Source of the DNA: Pyrinomonadaceae bacterium
GTDB lineage: Bacteria; Acidobacteriota; Blastocatellia; Pyrinomonadales; Pyrinomonadaceae
Reading direction: 5' to 3'
Length of the DNA: 64,000 nt
Assembly (NCBI GenBank): GCA_019694395.1
Contig: JAIBCC010000006.1
Span: 140,954 to 204,953, forward strand
The notes under the pieces were generated by a model that worked only from the letters and a program-made list of their open reading frames with translations, made no database searches and had not been told where the DNA came from. Below are positions 42,280 to 50,665 of this stretch, piece by piece; positions within the stretch are counted from its first letter, which is position 1, and the number at the start of each line of letters is the position of its first letter. Both the position numbers and the translations under genes were made by a program.

Positions 42280-43215
42280 ATGGTTGAGCGAAGTCAGAAA
42301 GAAGTTTGGAGACTAACGCCTTGGCTTATGATTGCCTTGTTGATAGGCAATTTTGTCTTGATGGCTTGGGATGCCCGCGAAAGTGACTCAAATCAAAGGA
42401 TAGTTAGGGTTTGGTTTCAGGCGGTTGCCGGTTTTGTGCAATCTCCGGTGACAACCGTTGGAGTCTGGATAAATGACAATTTACAGTATCTTGCGGGTTT
42501 ACGGACAGCACAAAGCGAAAATGATGCACTAAAACAGAAAATTCAGGAACTTGAAGTTGAGGTGCAAAGCAAACAAAACTTAGCTAACGAAAACGAACGT
42601 CTCAAAAGCCTTCTTCAACTTAAACAAGAAAGTAAATATCAAGTCTTACCTGCCAGAATAATTGGACGCGATTCTTCCAATTGGTTCAATGCTTCGTTTA
42701 TTAATCGGGGCAGCGCTGACGGGGTTAAACTTTATATGCCGGTGGTGACCAATGGCGGATTGGTTGGTCGCGTGACGGCTGTCAGTCCTTTATCTTCTCA
42801 GGTGACGATGATTACCGATGAGCGAAGCGGAGTCGGCGCAATTATCGGTCAGCTTGGAACTTCCCAGTCACTTGGCGTAGTTAATGGATTGAAAGATAAA
42901 GGCATTTTAGAAATGCGTTATGTCCCCGGCATTGCAGAGGTCAAAGAAGGGGATGAGGTTTTTACCAGCGGACAGGATGGAATTTATCCTGCCGGATTAA
43001 AATTAGGTGAAGTAGTCGAAGTCAGACAAGGTTCGGCAACCGTTTCACATACGATTTTTATTAAGCCAAGTTCAAGTATCAGTTCGATGCAGGAGGTTGG
43101 AGTTCTGCTTTACGAAGCACCGCCCCGACCAAAATTTGAACAGTCTGTGCCGAATGCGGTTAAACCGGAAAAAGATGCCAAACCTGAAAAGGATAAGGAA
43201 AAGAAAACACCGTAG
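42280..43215 (+). CDS. mreC: Rod-shape-determining protein MreC
   Basis: 311 aa. One membrane segment (WLMIALLIGNFVLMAW, about residues 14-30), then a coiled coil (ENDALKQKIQELEVEVQSK, NENERLKSLLQLK), then the beta-rich MreC core with LPARIIGRDSSNWFNASFIN-like residues and SGQDGIYPAGLKLGEV. The C-terminal tail is Pro/Lys/Glu-rich. Periplasmic scaffold linking MreB to the PBP2-RodA synthase. The translation start is unusual: no properly spaced Shine-Dalgarno, because a hairpin repeat runs up to it. Confidence 0.95.
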   Translation: MVERSQKEVWRLTPWLMIALLIGNFVLMAWDARESDSNQRIVRVWFQAVAGFVQSPVTTVGVWINDNLQYLAGLRTAQSENDALKQKIQELEVEVQSKQNLANENERLKSLLQLKQESKYQVLPARIIGRDSSNWFNASFINRGSADGVKLYMPVVTNGGLVGRVTAVSPLSSQVTMITDERSGVGAIIGQLGTSQSLGVVNGLKDKGILEMRYVPGIAEVKEGDEVFTSGQDGIYPAGLKLGEVVEVRQGSATVSHTIFIKPSSSISSMQEVGVLLYEAPPRPKFEQSVPNAVKPEKDAKPEKDKEKKTP

Positions 43216-43224
43216 TAGTTTTAG

Positions 43225-43776
43225 ATGGAACAAGTTAAGGTAATCGTCGCATTAATTATTGCTATTTTGCTTCAGTGGTCGCTCCGAAACGTGGCGGAAC
43301 CCCTTTCGTATATAGATTTTCCTTTGATTATTGTTGTTTACGCCTCACTCCAAAGAAATTCAATCAGGGCTATACTTTTCGGCACAATTGCCGGAATTGC
43401 CATTGACTCTTTGAGCGGAGGTCTTTTAGGAGCCAACGGATTCTCTAAAACTCTGGTTGCATACATCGTTTCGGAAATTGCCCGTCGGGTTTATTTAGAC
43501 AATCTATTACTACGAATTCCCGTGATAGCAGGTGCCTGTTTATTGAATGAATTTGTATATTTCGGTATGCACCGACTGCTTGGACAACACTTAAATGCGC
43601 CATTGGTGGAAACGATTGCTTATACTTTGGTAGGCACAACCATAACCGGAACTATAACTTTCCTGATTTTAGAAGGTATTTTTTCTGAAAATTCGAGAGT
43701 AAAAAGACGCGATTTTTTTACAACTCGTCGTCAGACTCGCCGCCGCAATCCAATTCGTTTAGGCAGAAGAGGTTAA
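43225..43776 (+). CDS. mreD: Rod-shape-determining protein MreD
   Basis: 183 aa, mostly hydrophobic with about five membrane segments: VIVALIIAILLQWSL, YIDFPLIIVVYASL, ILFGTIAGIAIDSLSGGLLGANGF, a segment at 90-110 and one at 125-150. The GxxxGxxxDxxxxxxLG pattern in the third segment is typical of MreD. The C-terminus is Arg-rich. It begins nine bases after mreC and belongs to the same operon. Confidence 0.92.
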   Translation: MEQVKVIVALIIAILLQWSLRNVAEPLSYIDFPLIIVVYASLQRNSIRAILFGTIAGIAIDSLSGGLLGANGFSKTLVAYIVSEIARRVYLDNLLLRIPVIAGACLLNEFVYFGMHRLLGQHLNAPLVETIAYTLVGTTITGTITFLILEGIFSENSRVKRRDFFTTRRQTRRRNPIRLGRRG

Positions 43777-43779
43777 GAC

Positions 43780-43825
43780 GTAAAGAGGCAAAAATAATAC
43801 TTTTATTTTTGCGCTTTTGCTTTAC
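43780..43825. repeat. GTAAAG/CTTTAC hairpin between mreD and mrdA
   Basis: GTAAAGAGGCAAAAATA (from 43780) and TATTTTTGCGCTTTTGC then TTTAC (to 43825) form complementary arms. The TTTGCG words link it to the repeats at 4624-4660 and 8953-9050. It lies inside an operon, like the mreB-mreC repeat. Confidence 0.6.
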
Positions 43826-43858
43826 AATACAATTTGAAAATTTAGCATTTGGTTTTAT

Positions 43859-45757
43859 ATGAAACTGGACGATCTGTCGCAAAATTTACCAATCCGAATC
43901 GGCACAATCCAAATAATTGCCTTTGTTTTGCTGTCTGTTTTGGGAGCACGTCTTTATTACCTGCAAATAGTCAGAAATGAACATCTTAGAGACTTAGCGG
44001 AACGGCAGAGGATTCGGCTTATTCCAATTCCTGCTCCACGGGGAGCCATTTTTGACCGTAACGGCAAACTGTTGGTGGATTCACGTTCAACTTACAACAT
44101 TGTTCTCTCACACGAACCCATTAAAACAATCAATCCGGCTGACAGACTCGAAGATTACGCAGCAGGTTTAGGTCTTGACCGCAATTATTTGCTGGAAAGA
44201 TTGAATGTCATCAGAACTCGTCCTGAGTTTGAAACGATGGTGATAAAGGAAAATGCTTCCCAATCCGATATTGTTTGGGTTGAGTCGCACCAACTTGAAT
44301 TTCCCGAATTACAGGTTGAGCTTCAGCCGCAGAGAAATTATCCGCTTGGCAAAACTTTGTCGCACGTTTTAGGTTACGTCGGCGAAATCAGTCCGAAACA
44401 GTTGGAAAAACCGGAGTTTCAGGAAAAAGGTTTAAGACCAGGTGATATTATCGGTAAAGGCGGTTTGGAACAGTATTACGACGATTATTTGCGTGGAAAA
44501 GAAGGCTATCGCAAAGTTTTGGTTGACAGTCGCGGACGTGTGCAGGAAGAACTCGAAAAAGTTCCGCCGCAAGCCGGGCAAGATTTGGTGACGACTATTG
44601 ACCTTGATTTACAGCTTGCCGCCGAAGAGCAATTGGAAAAATCCGTGACTAAACGCGGAATGATCATCGCCATGGATCCGAATAACGGTGAAGTATTAGC
44701 AATGGCATCTGCTCCCTCTTTTGATCCAAACGTATTTGTTAAAGGAAGTGCAACACCCGAAGGCAGAAAACAAATCGCACAATATTACACCGACGAACAG
44801 CGTCCGCTTTTGAATCGTGCAATTCAAGGACGTTATCCGCCCGGTTCAACCTGGAAAATTCCCGAATCGGTTGCCGGATTGGAACAAGGTGTAATAACAG
44901 TTGCTAATTCAAATGTGACTTGCGGCGGCGGAATTACCATTGGCGGAAAATTTACCCGTTGTATGGGAAGTCATGGCGCGCCGCCTCTTTCATACGCAAT
45001 TACAAAATCCTGTGATGGTTATTACTATCGTTTAGGTTTAAAAATGGGGATTGATGGGCTGATTAAAATGATTGAAACCTTTGGTTACGATAAACCGTCA
45101 GGAATTGATTTACCCAACGAAAAAACGCCGCAAACCCCAAAAACCTTCCGTTCAACGATTGAAAAAAGATACGGCGGAAGATGGATTGACATTGAAACGG
45201 TTTATGCTTCAATCGGTCAATCTACAGTGGTGGTTACGCCGATTTCAATGATTCGAGCAGTTGCCAGTATCGGAGTTCAGGGAAAAATGTATGTTCCGCA
45301 CTTCTTGAAAGAATTTAAAGAAATCGGGGCGGTCGGGGATCCAAACGATGGCACTTATACCGAAGCCAAACCCGCTTTTGGTTTTCAGCATCCTGAACCA
45401 AGAATGATTCCAATGACTCCCGAACAAAACAATTTGGTTTTGAAAGGAATGTGGGGCGTAGTCAATGGCGGCGGGACGGCAGGGAAAATCCGAATCCCCG
45501 GATTTGATATTGCCGGAAAAACCGGAACGGCACAGGTTGCGGCTTTAGGTCAGGACAAAGGTAAAAATCGTGATCATGCCTGGTTTGTTTCGTTTGCACC
45601 CGCTTATAAGCCTGAAATTGCAGTTATCGGTTTGATTGAAAACTCAGGTTTCGGCGGTGACAATGCTGCTCCGGCGGTAAGAGGTGTTTATACGGCTTAT
45701 CTGGCAAAACGACAACCTTTGCCGACAGATAGTCAACAACCCGACAGTAAGAAATAG
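43859..45757 (+). CDS. mrdA: Penicillin-binding protein 2 (elongation transpeptidase)
   Basis: 632 aa class B PBP. An N-terminal membrane anchor (IQIIAFVLLSVLGARLYYLQ), then the PBP dimer domain with IPAPRGAIFDRNGKLL and RGKEGYRKVLVDSRGR-like residues, then the transpeptidase: Ser in PPGSTWKIPES near residue 329, SCD motif in AITKSCDGYYY, and KTG in IAGKTGTAQV near 552. The Trp in STWK replaces the more common Phe. It crosslinks new peptidoglycan with RodA, encoded next. Good fit in length and order. Confidence 0.95.
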   Translation: MKLDDLSQNLPIRIGTIQIIAFVLLSVLGARLYYLQIVRNEHLRDLAERQRIRLIPIPAPRGAIFDRNGKLLVDSRSTYNIVLSHEPIKTINPADRLEDYAAGLGLDRNYLLERLNVIRTRPEFETMVIKENASQSDIVWVESHQLEFPELQVELQPQRNYPLGKTLSHVLGYVGEISPKQLEKPEFQEKGLRPGDIIGKGGLEQYYDDYLRGKEGYRKVLVDSRGRVQEELEKVPPQAGQDLVTTIDLDLQLAAEEQLEKSVTKRGMIIAMDPNNGEVLAMASAPSFDPNVFVKGSATPEGRKQIAQYYTDEQRPLLNRAIQGRYPPGSTWKIPESVAGLEQGVITVANSNVTCGGGITIGGKFTRCMGSHGAPPLSYAITKSCDGYYYRLGLKMGIDGLIKMIETFGYDKPSGIDLPNEKTPQTPKTFRSTIEKRYGGRWIDIETVYASIGQSTVVVTPISMIRAVASIGVQGKMYVPHFLKEFKEIGAVGDPNDGTYTEAKPAFGFQHPEPRMIPMTPEQNNLVLKGMWGVVNGGGTAGKIRIPGFDIAGKTGTAQVAALGQDKGKNRDHAWFVSFAPAYKPEIAVIGLIENSGFGGDNAAPAVRGVYTAYLAKRQPLPTDSQQPDSKK

Positions 45758-45832
45758 AAAGGTAAAAGACAGAAAAAAGGGAAGCGGAATAGATTAAACC
45801 AAAATCCGTAATCCTGAATCTAAAATCAAAAT

Positions 45833-46954
45833 ATGGTTGCAGTTTTAGAAAAAAGATCATTGAGAGATTTCGATTGGCTGATCGCAATTTTGGCGATTTC
45901 AATCGTCTGTTTCGGCATTTGGCAGATTTACAATGCTCAACCTGAAATGAATTTGTGGCAAAAACAAATCATCGGTTTGGTCGTGGCGTTGGTTGCGATG
46001 TTGGGAATTGCCTTTACCGATTACCGCCGGATCGTTGATGCTGCACCTGTCATTTACGGAATAGGCTTATTTTTATTGCTTTTAGTGTTGGTTCCCGGTC
46101 TTGGGGTTAAATTAAACGGACAAACAGCGTGGCTTAATATTCCTTTATTGGGTAGATTTCAGCCATCGGAATTCGTTAAAATTCCGGTAGTCCTGATGTT
46201 GGCAAAATACTTTGGAGAACGGCGGACAAGTTCCCTGACTTTTAAAGAATTTATGATTGCCTGTGCAATTTTAGGCGGTCCGATTGGTTTGATTATGCTT
46301 GAACCGGATGCGGGACAAGCAATAACTTATTTACCTTTGCTGGCAGTAATTTTATTTCTTTCAGGAATCAAAGTAAGGTGGGTAATTTTATCAATCTTAG
46401 CGGTTATGATTTTTGCGCCGATTGCTTTTTGGGTTGGTGTTAAAGTAGGAAAGATCAAACCTTATCAAGTTGAAAGAATTAATGTAATTTTAGATCCTGA
46501 AAATGCAGATCCGAGAGGATTTGGCTATCATACATTCCAATCCATAATTACGGTAGGCAAAGGTGGATTAACAGGCATCAAAGGTGATACGGAAACTTCG
46601 CAAAGTGCCTTGAAATTCTTGCCCGAACCGCATTCGGATTTTATTTTTGCGGTAGCAGCGGAAAATACAGGATTTGTTGGCTGTGTTTCATTATTACTGG
46701 CTTATGCCCTTTTATTGTCTAGGTTTATAGCGGGAGCCAGAGATGCTCCTGACCGTGCCGGAATGCTTGTCATTATGGCAGTAGTCGGGGGAATGATTTT
46801 TCAAATATTTATGAATGTTGGAATGGCGTTGGGATTTTTGCCCGTGATTGGCGTTCCTTTACCGTTGATGAGCGCAGGTTTGTCTGCAATTTTGTCAACA
46901 TTTATCGCCATCGGATTTGTTTTAAGTGTCCGAATGAGACGTTTCGTCAATTAG
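45833..46954 (+). CDS. rodA: Peptidoglycan glycosyltransferase RodA
   Basis: 373 aa SEDS protein with about ten membrane segments. Conserved features: LNGQTAWLNIPLLGRFQPSE in the loop after segment 3-4, MLEPDAGQAITYLPLL with the functionally important Asp, and PEPHSDFIFAVAAENTGFVG then GVPLPLMSAGLSA near the end. Polymerises lipid II in complex with PBP2. The 75-base gap from mrdA contains the low-complexity AAAGGTAAAAG repeat. AGGAGG for the next gene directly follows its stop. Confidence 0.95.
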   Translation: MVAVLEKRSLRDFDWLIAILAISIVCFGIWQIYNAQPEMNLWQKQIIGLVVALVAMLGIAFTDYRRIVDAAPVIYGIGLFLLLLVLVPGLGVKLNGQTAWLNIPLLGRFQPSEFVKIPVVLMLAKYFGERRTSSLTFKEFMIACAILGGPIGLIMLEPDAGQAITYLPLLAVILFLSGIKVRWVILSILAVMIFAPIAFWVGVKVGKIKPYQVERINVILDPENADPRGFGYHTFQSIITVGKGGLTGIKGDTETSQSALKFLPEPHSDFIFAVAAENTGFVGCVSLLLAYALLLSRFIAGARDAPDRAGMLVIMAVVGGMIFQIFMNVGMALGFLPVIGVPLPLMSAGLSAILSTFIAIGFVLSVRMRRFVN

Positions 46955-46967
46955 GAGGTCAAAATAA

Positions 46968-49547
46968 ATGGCAGAAGAATATAAAACTAAAGAAGTTGAA
47001 TCGGTTTCAGAAAAACGAAAGAGTGTTTGGCGTTTTATTTGGTTGCCGACAGCTCTTTTGCTGGCATTATCGGCAGGTGGTTTGACAGGTGTTTTAGCCT
47101 CTTACTATCTCAACAATTCACATTTTTCGACCGAAGTTTCGGCATTGGCGACCTATCGTCCGCCACAGGTAACTAAAATCTATGCAGATGACGGTGAAAC
47201 TGTTTTAGCTGAATTTGCGCTCGAAAAACGGATTCCAATTAAAGAAAAAGATATTCCGAAATTAGTAGAAGATGCGTTGATTTCGGTGGAAGATAACCGC
47301 TTTTACGACCACATCGGAATTGACCCGTATCGGATCGGCGGCGTTATTATCAAAAATATTTTAACCGGTAAAACCGAAGGCGGTTCGACCATTACGCAGC
47401 AGCTTGCGAAAAACCTTTTTCTCTACAAAGACCAAACTTATACGCGTAAAGTCAATGAGTGGATGATGGCACTTGAGATTGAGCGTTTTTATACCAAACG
47501 CCAAATTCTCGAAATGTATATGAACTACGTTTTTCTGGGCGCAGGTTCATACGGTTTTGAAGCAGGTGCGCGGACTTATTTTGGTAAAACTCTCAAAGAT
47601 TTGAATTTAGAAGAGGCTGCACTGCTTGCCGCAATTCCAAAATCACCCGAATATTCGCCGACCAGAAATATGGAAAAGGCGAAAGAACGGCGTGATATTG
47701 TGCTGGATCAAATGGCTAAATACGGCAAAATCAGCCAGTCCGAAGCAGATGCCGCCAAAGCCAAACCAATCAAATTAGCGGATTCGGCTTATTACCAATC
47801 TCAGCCGAAATCAACTCCCTGGGATTACCCGGTCGAGGAAGTCCGTAAATATTTAGAAGAAAAATATACTACACGCGTGGCTCAGGGCGGTTTAGAAGTT
47901 TACACAACTATCAACATCGAAGGTCAGGAAATTGCTTCCAAAGCAGTCCGCAACCAGCTTCGTGCATATGACCGTGGTCAAAAATGGCGTTCCGATTATG
48001 TCAATATTTTGACTGATGAAAACAATCAGCCGATAACCGATGAGAAACAAATTCAACGCAAACTTGAGGGTTTTAAACACCCTGATTGGTATGGTGATGA
48101 ATATGAAAAAGGCGAATACATCAAAGGCTTGGTAATGAAGGTTGATTCAGCTAAAGATGAAGCCATTGTTCGCTTTGGAAAATATAAAGCGACTGTCACA
48201 GCCAAGGAAATGGGACGGAGCGGTAAAAAGCCGAAAGATGAATTAAAAGCAGGATTTATAGGGGAGTTTTTGGTAGATGATGCTGATAATACAAACAAAA
48301 CTTTAAAGGTTACTTTGTCGCAAGTTCCAGAGGTTCAAGCTGCAATCGTTTGTATCAATGCCAAAACGGGCGAGATTCCGGTAATGATCGGCGGATACGA
48401 TTATCAAACCAACAAATTTAACAATGCAACGCAAGGATTTCGCCAAACTGGTTCATCGTTTAAACCATTCGTTTACACAGCTGCCGTTGAATGGGGATTA
48501 ACCAAAGATTCGATTGTCAGCGGCGCACCGATTAAACGCGGAGGCTGGATGCCACACAACTACGATGGTTCATTGAGCCATCCGAATGTGCCGATGAAAA
48601 TTGCTCTGGCAAAATCGTATAACTTAGCCGCAGTTCATTTGCTCGATCAGGTCGGCATTCAAACCGGCGCACAAACTGTCCGACGTTTCGGAATTACACA
48701 TCCGATGGCACCGGTTTTGCCGTCTGCCTTAGGTGCAACTGAAGTTCCTTTGATTGAAATGGTTTCCGCCTATTCCGTTTTTCCGAATAAAGGAGTCCGA
48801 ATTGAGCCGCACTTGGTTCGTAAGGTTTTGGACAGAGACGGTAAGGTTCTGGAAGAATGGGAAAAAACTTCCTATAAAGTAACCAGTGAATATGTTGCCG
48901 GAACAATGGTTGAAATGATGCGGGGCGTGGTTTCAGGAGGCGGAACAGCTTCGGGCGCAAGTGCAGGTGGACATCCGCTCGCCGGAAAAACCGGAACGGT
49001 AAACGATCATACCGACGTTTGGTTTATTGGATATACTCCAACTTATGTCACCGGAGTTTGGATGGGTAATCCCGAAAAGAAAGAAAATCTTGGTAACAGT
49101 ATGACCGGCGGACATGGCGCAGTTCCCTATTTTAATGCCTTTATGATTCCTTTTATGAAGGACAAACCGCGAGACAGTTTTTACGAGACTCCGCCAATGC
49201 CTGCTGAAATCAAAAACATGGCTGAGCAGCGGAAACGGGAAGAGTTGGAAAAACTGGAAAAAGCAGATGCCGAAGGTCGCAGCCTTGGCGTGAGTTTTAA
49301 CACAGGTAAAAAGACCAAAACGGGTGATGATGTAGAGGTTACTAATTCTGGTGGAGTGGTCAATCCGAACACAACGACAACGGATGATGAACCGCCGCCG
49401 CAAATAAACAACAACCGACCAAGGGTCACGGAAACGCCTAAACCAACGCCTAAACCGGCGGAAACTCCGAAAAAAGTTGAACCTCAGAAAACTCCTGAAG
49501 GTTCAAAGAAAAAGGGTAAGAAAGGAGATGACGATCCTAATCCTTAA
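46968..49547 (+). CDS. Class A penicillin-binding protein (PBP1A type)
   Basis: 859 aa bifunctional enzyme. Cytoplasmic tail and one membrane segment (about residues 25-48), GT51 glycosyltransferase with the catalytic Glu in ISVEDNRFYDHIGID near 107 and GGSTITQQLAKNLFLY, then the transpeptidase with Ser in RQTGSSFKPFVYTA near 495, SYN in AKSYNLAAVH, and KTGT in AGKTGTVNDHTDVWF near 673. The C-terminal 100 residues are low-complexity Pro, Thr, Lys and Asn, perhaps spanning to the cell wall. AGGAGG precedes the start, 13 bases after rodA, so it belongs to the rod operon. Confidence 0.95.
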   Translation: MAEEYKTKEVESVSEKRKSVWRFIWLPTALLLALSAGGLTGVLASYYLNNSHFSTEVSALATYRPPQVTKIYADDGETVLAEFALEKRIPIKEKDIPKLVEDALISVEDNRFYDHIGIDPYRIGGVIIKNILTGKTEGGSTITQQLAKNLFLYKDQTYTRKVNEWMMALEIERFYTKRQILEMYMNYVFLGAGSYGFEAGARTYFGKTLKDLNLEEAALLAAIPKSPEYSPTRNMEKAKERRDIVLDQMAKYGKISQSEADAAKAKPIKLADSAYYQSQPKSTPWDYPVEEVRKYLEEKYTTRVAQGGLEVYTTINIEGQEIASKAVRNQLRAYDRGQKWRSDYVNILTDENNQPITDEKQIQRKLEGFKHPDWYGDEYEKGEYIKGLVMKVDSAKDEAIVRFGKYKATVTAKEMGRSGKKPKDELKAGFIGEFLVDDADNTNKTLKVTLSQVPEVQAAIVCINAKTGEIPVMIGGYDYQTNKFNNATQGFRQTGSSFKPFVYTAAVEWGLTKDSIVSGAPIKRGGWMPHNYDGSLSHPNVPMKIALAKSYNLAAVHLLDQVGIQTGAQTVRRFGITHPMAPVLPSALGATEVPLIEMVSAYSVFPNKGVRIEPHLVRKVLDRDGKVLEEWEKTSYKVTSEYVAGTMVEMMRGVVSGGGTASGASAGGHPLAGKTGTVNDHTDVWFIGYTPTYVTGVWMGNPEKKENLGNSMTGGHGAVPYFNAFMIPFMKDKPRDSFYETPPMPAEIKNMAEQRKREELEKLEKADAEGRSLGVSFNTGKKTKTGDDVEVTNSGGVVNPNTTTTDDEPPPQINNNRPRVTETPKPTPKPAETPKKVEPQKTPEGSKKKGKKGDDDPNP

Positions 49548-49596
49548 AAGTAAAAGGGAAGGAACTAAAGTTGATTTTGATGCGTAATAAATTGCT

Positions 49597-50400
49597 ATGA
49601 ATCCATCGAAAGAATCAGGTAAATATGCAGTCAAAGCATTTCAAACTTTAGGTTTTAATCTAACTGAATCAATCTATCAACCAAAACTGAGGATGCCGCG
49701 TCACACACACGAAGCGGCATCCTTTAGTCTTGTTCTGCAAGGGGCTTATACCGAAAATTACGAACAGAAATCAAGATTTTGCCAGCCTTCGACTATTGTG
49801 ATTCATCCTCCGCAAGAGTCTCATTCGGTTGCTTTTTCCGATACCAAATCACGCATTTTGAATATTAAAATCAACCACCTCCGCTATCAACAAATTTGCG
49901 AATATTCCAAAGTTTTGAATTATCCGAAAAGTCTTCTGAATAAAGAAACTATTTTCCTGATAAACCGTCTGTATCGTGAATTTAGCCGCAAAGATGAAGT
50001 TTCGGCATTGGCGGTTGAAGGCTTGATTCTCGAAATTTTGGCGGAAGTTTCACGAGAAAAAACTGCTCAGGAAAAATTACCGCATTGGGTTAAAGAAGTT
50101 GAAGATTATCTGCGTTCAAACTTTGCTAAATCGTTCACGCTCGAAGAAATTGCCGAAATTGCCGACGTTCATTCGGTGCATTTATCAAGGGTTTTTCGGG
50201 AAAAATACGGCTGCACGATTGGCGAATTTGTCAGAAAATTGCGAATCGAATTTGCCTGCCGTCAAATCAAAAAAGACGCGCCCATTAGTGAAATTGCCCT
50301 CGCCGCAGGTTTCGCCGACCAAAGCCATTTTACCCGCGTTTTTAAATCTCAACTCGGCATAACTCCTACCGAATACAGAAAAAATGCTAATGTTCTTTAA
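49597..50400 (+). CDS. AraC-family transcriptional regulator
   Basis: 267 aa. N-terminal cupin-like sensor (MPRHTHEAASFSLVLQGAY, then VIHPPQESHSV) and C-terminal double helix-turn-helix: SFTLEEIAEIADVHSVHLSR around 185-205, REKYGCTIGEFVRKLRIEFA, and ISEIALAAGFADQSHFTRVF then GITPTEYRK. The effector is unknown. It is 265 bases upstream of the tricorn-like protease gene on the same strand, with a hairpin repeat in between. Confidence 0.92.
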   Translation: MNPSKESGKYAVKAFQTLGFNLTESIYQPKLRMPRHTHEAASFSLVLQGAYTENYEQKSRFCQPSTIVIHPPQESHSVAFSDTKSRILNIKINHLRYQQICEYSKVLNYPKSLLNKETIFLINRLYREFSRKDEVSALAVEGLILEILAEVSREKTAQEKLPHWVKEVEDYLRSNFAKSFTLEEIAEIADVHSVHLSRVFREKYGCTIGEFVRKLRIEFACRQIKKDAPISEIALAAGFADQSHFTRVFKSQLGITPTEYRKNANVL

Positions 50401-50422
50401 CATCAGTTTGGGTTAAAAAAGA

Positions 50423-50527
50423 TGCCCACGAAACACACAGAAAACACGGAAATTAAAACCGAATCCGTCAAAACTTCTTTGATTTTCCTGCAAATTTCTG
50501 ACTTTTTCGTGTTTTTTAGCGGGTAAA
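50423..50527. repeat. CACGAAA/TTTCGTG hairpin repeat
   Basis: GCCCACGAAACACACAGAAA (50424 on) and TTTTTCGTGTTTTTTAGCGG (to 50523) form imperfect arms about 60 bases apart, in the gap between the AraC-type gene and the S41 protease gene. Similar to 27953-28040 and 34585-34654. Confidence 0.55.
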
Positions 50528-50665
50528 AATTTCTTATTACCGACTAATGTTCGTTAAATCCTAAATGTTTGCTTTGTTCAAGAAATGACAGAAAATTTGT
50601 GTTAAGGTTTAGCACCATAAATTTTCTGCTCAAAATTCAAAACAAACAATTTGGAGTGATTCATA

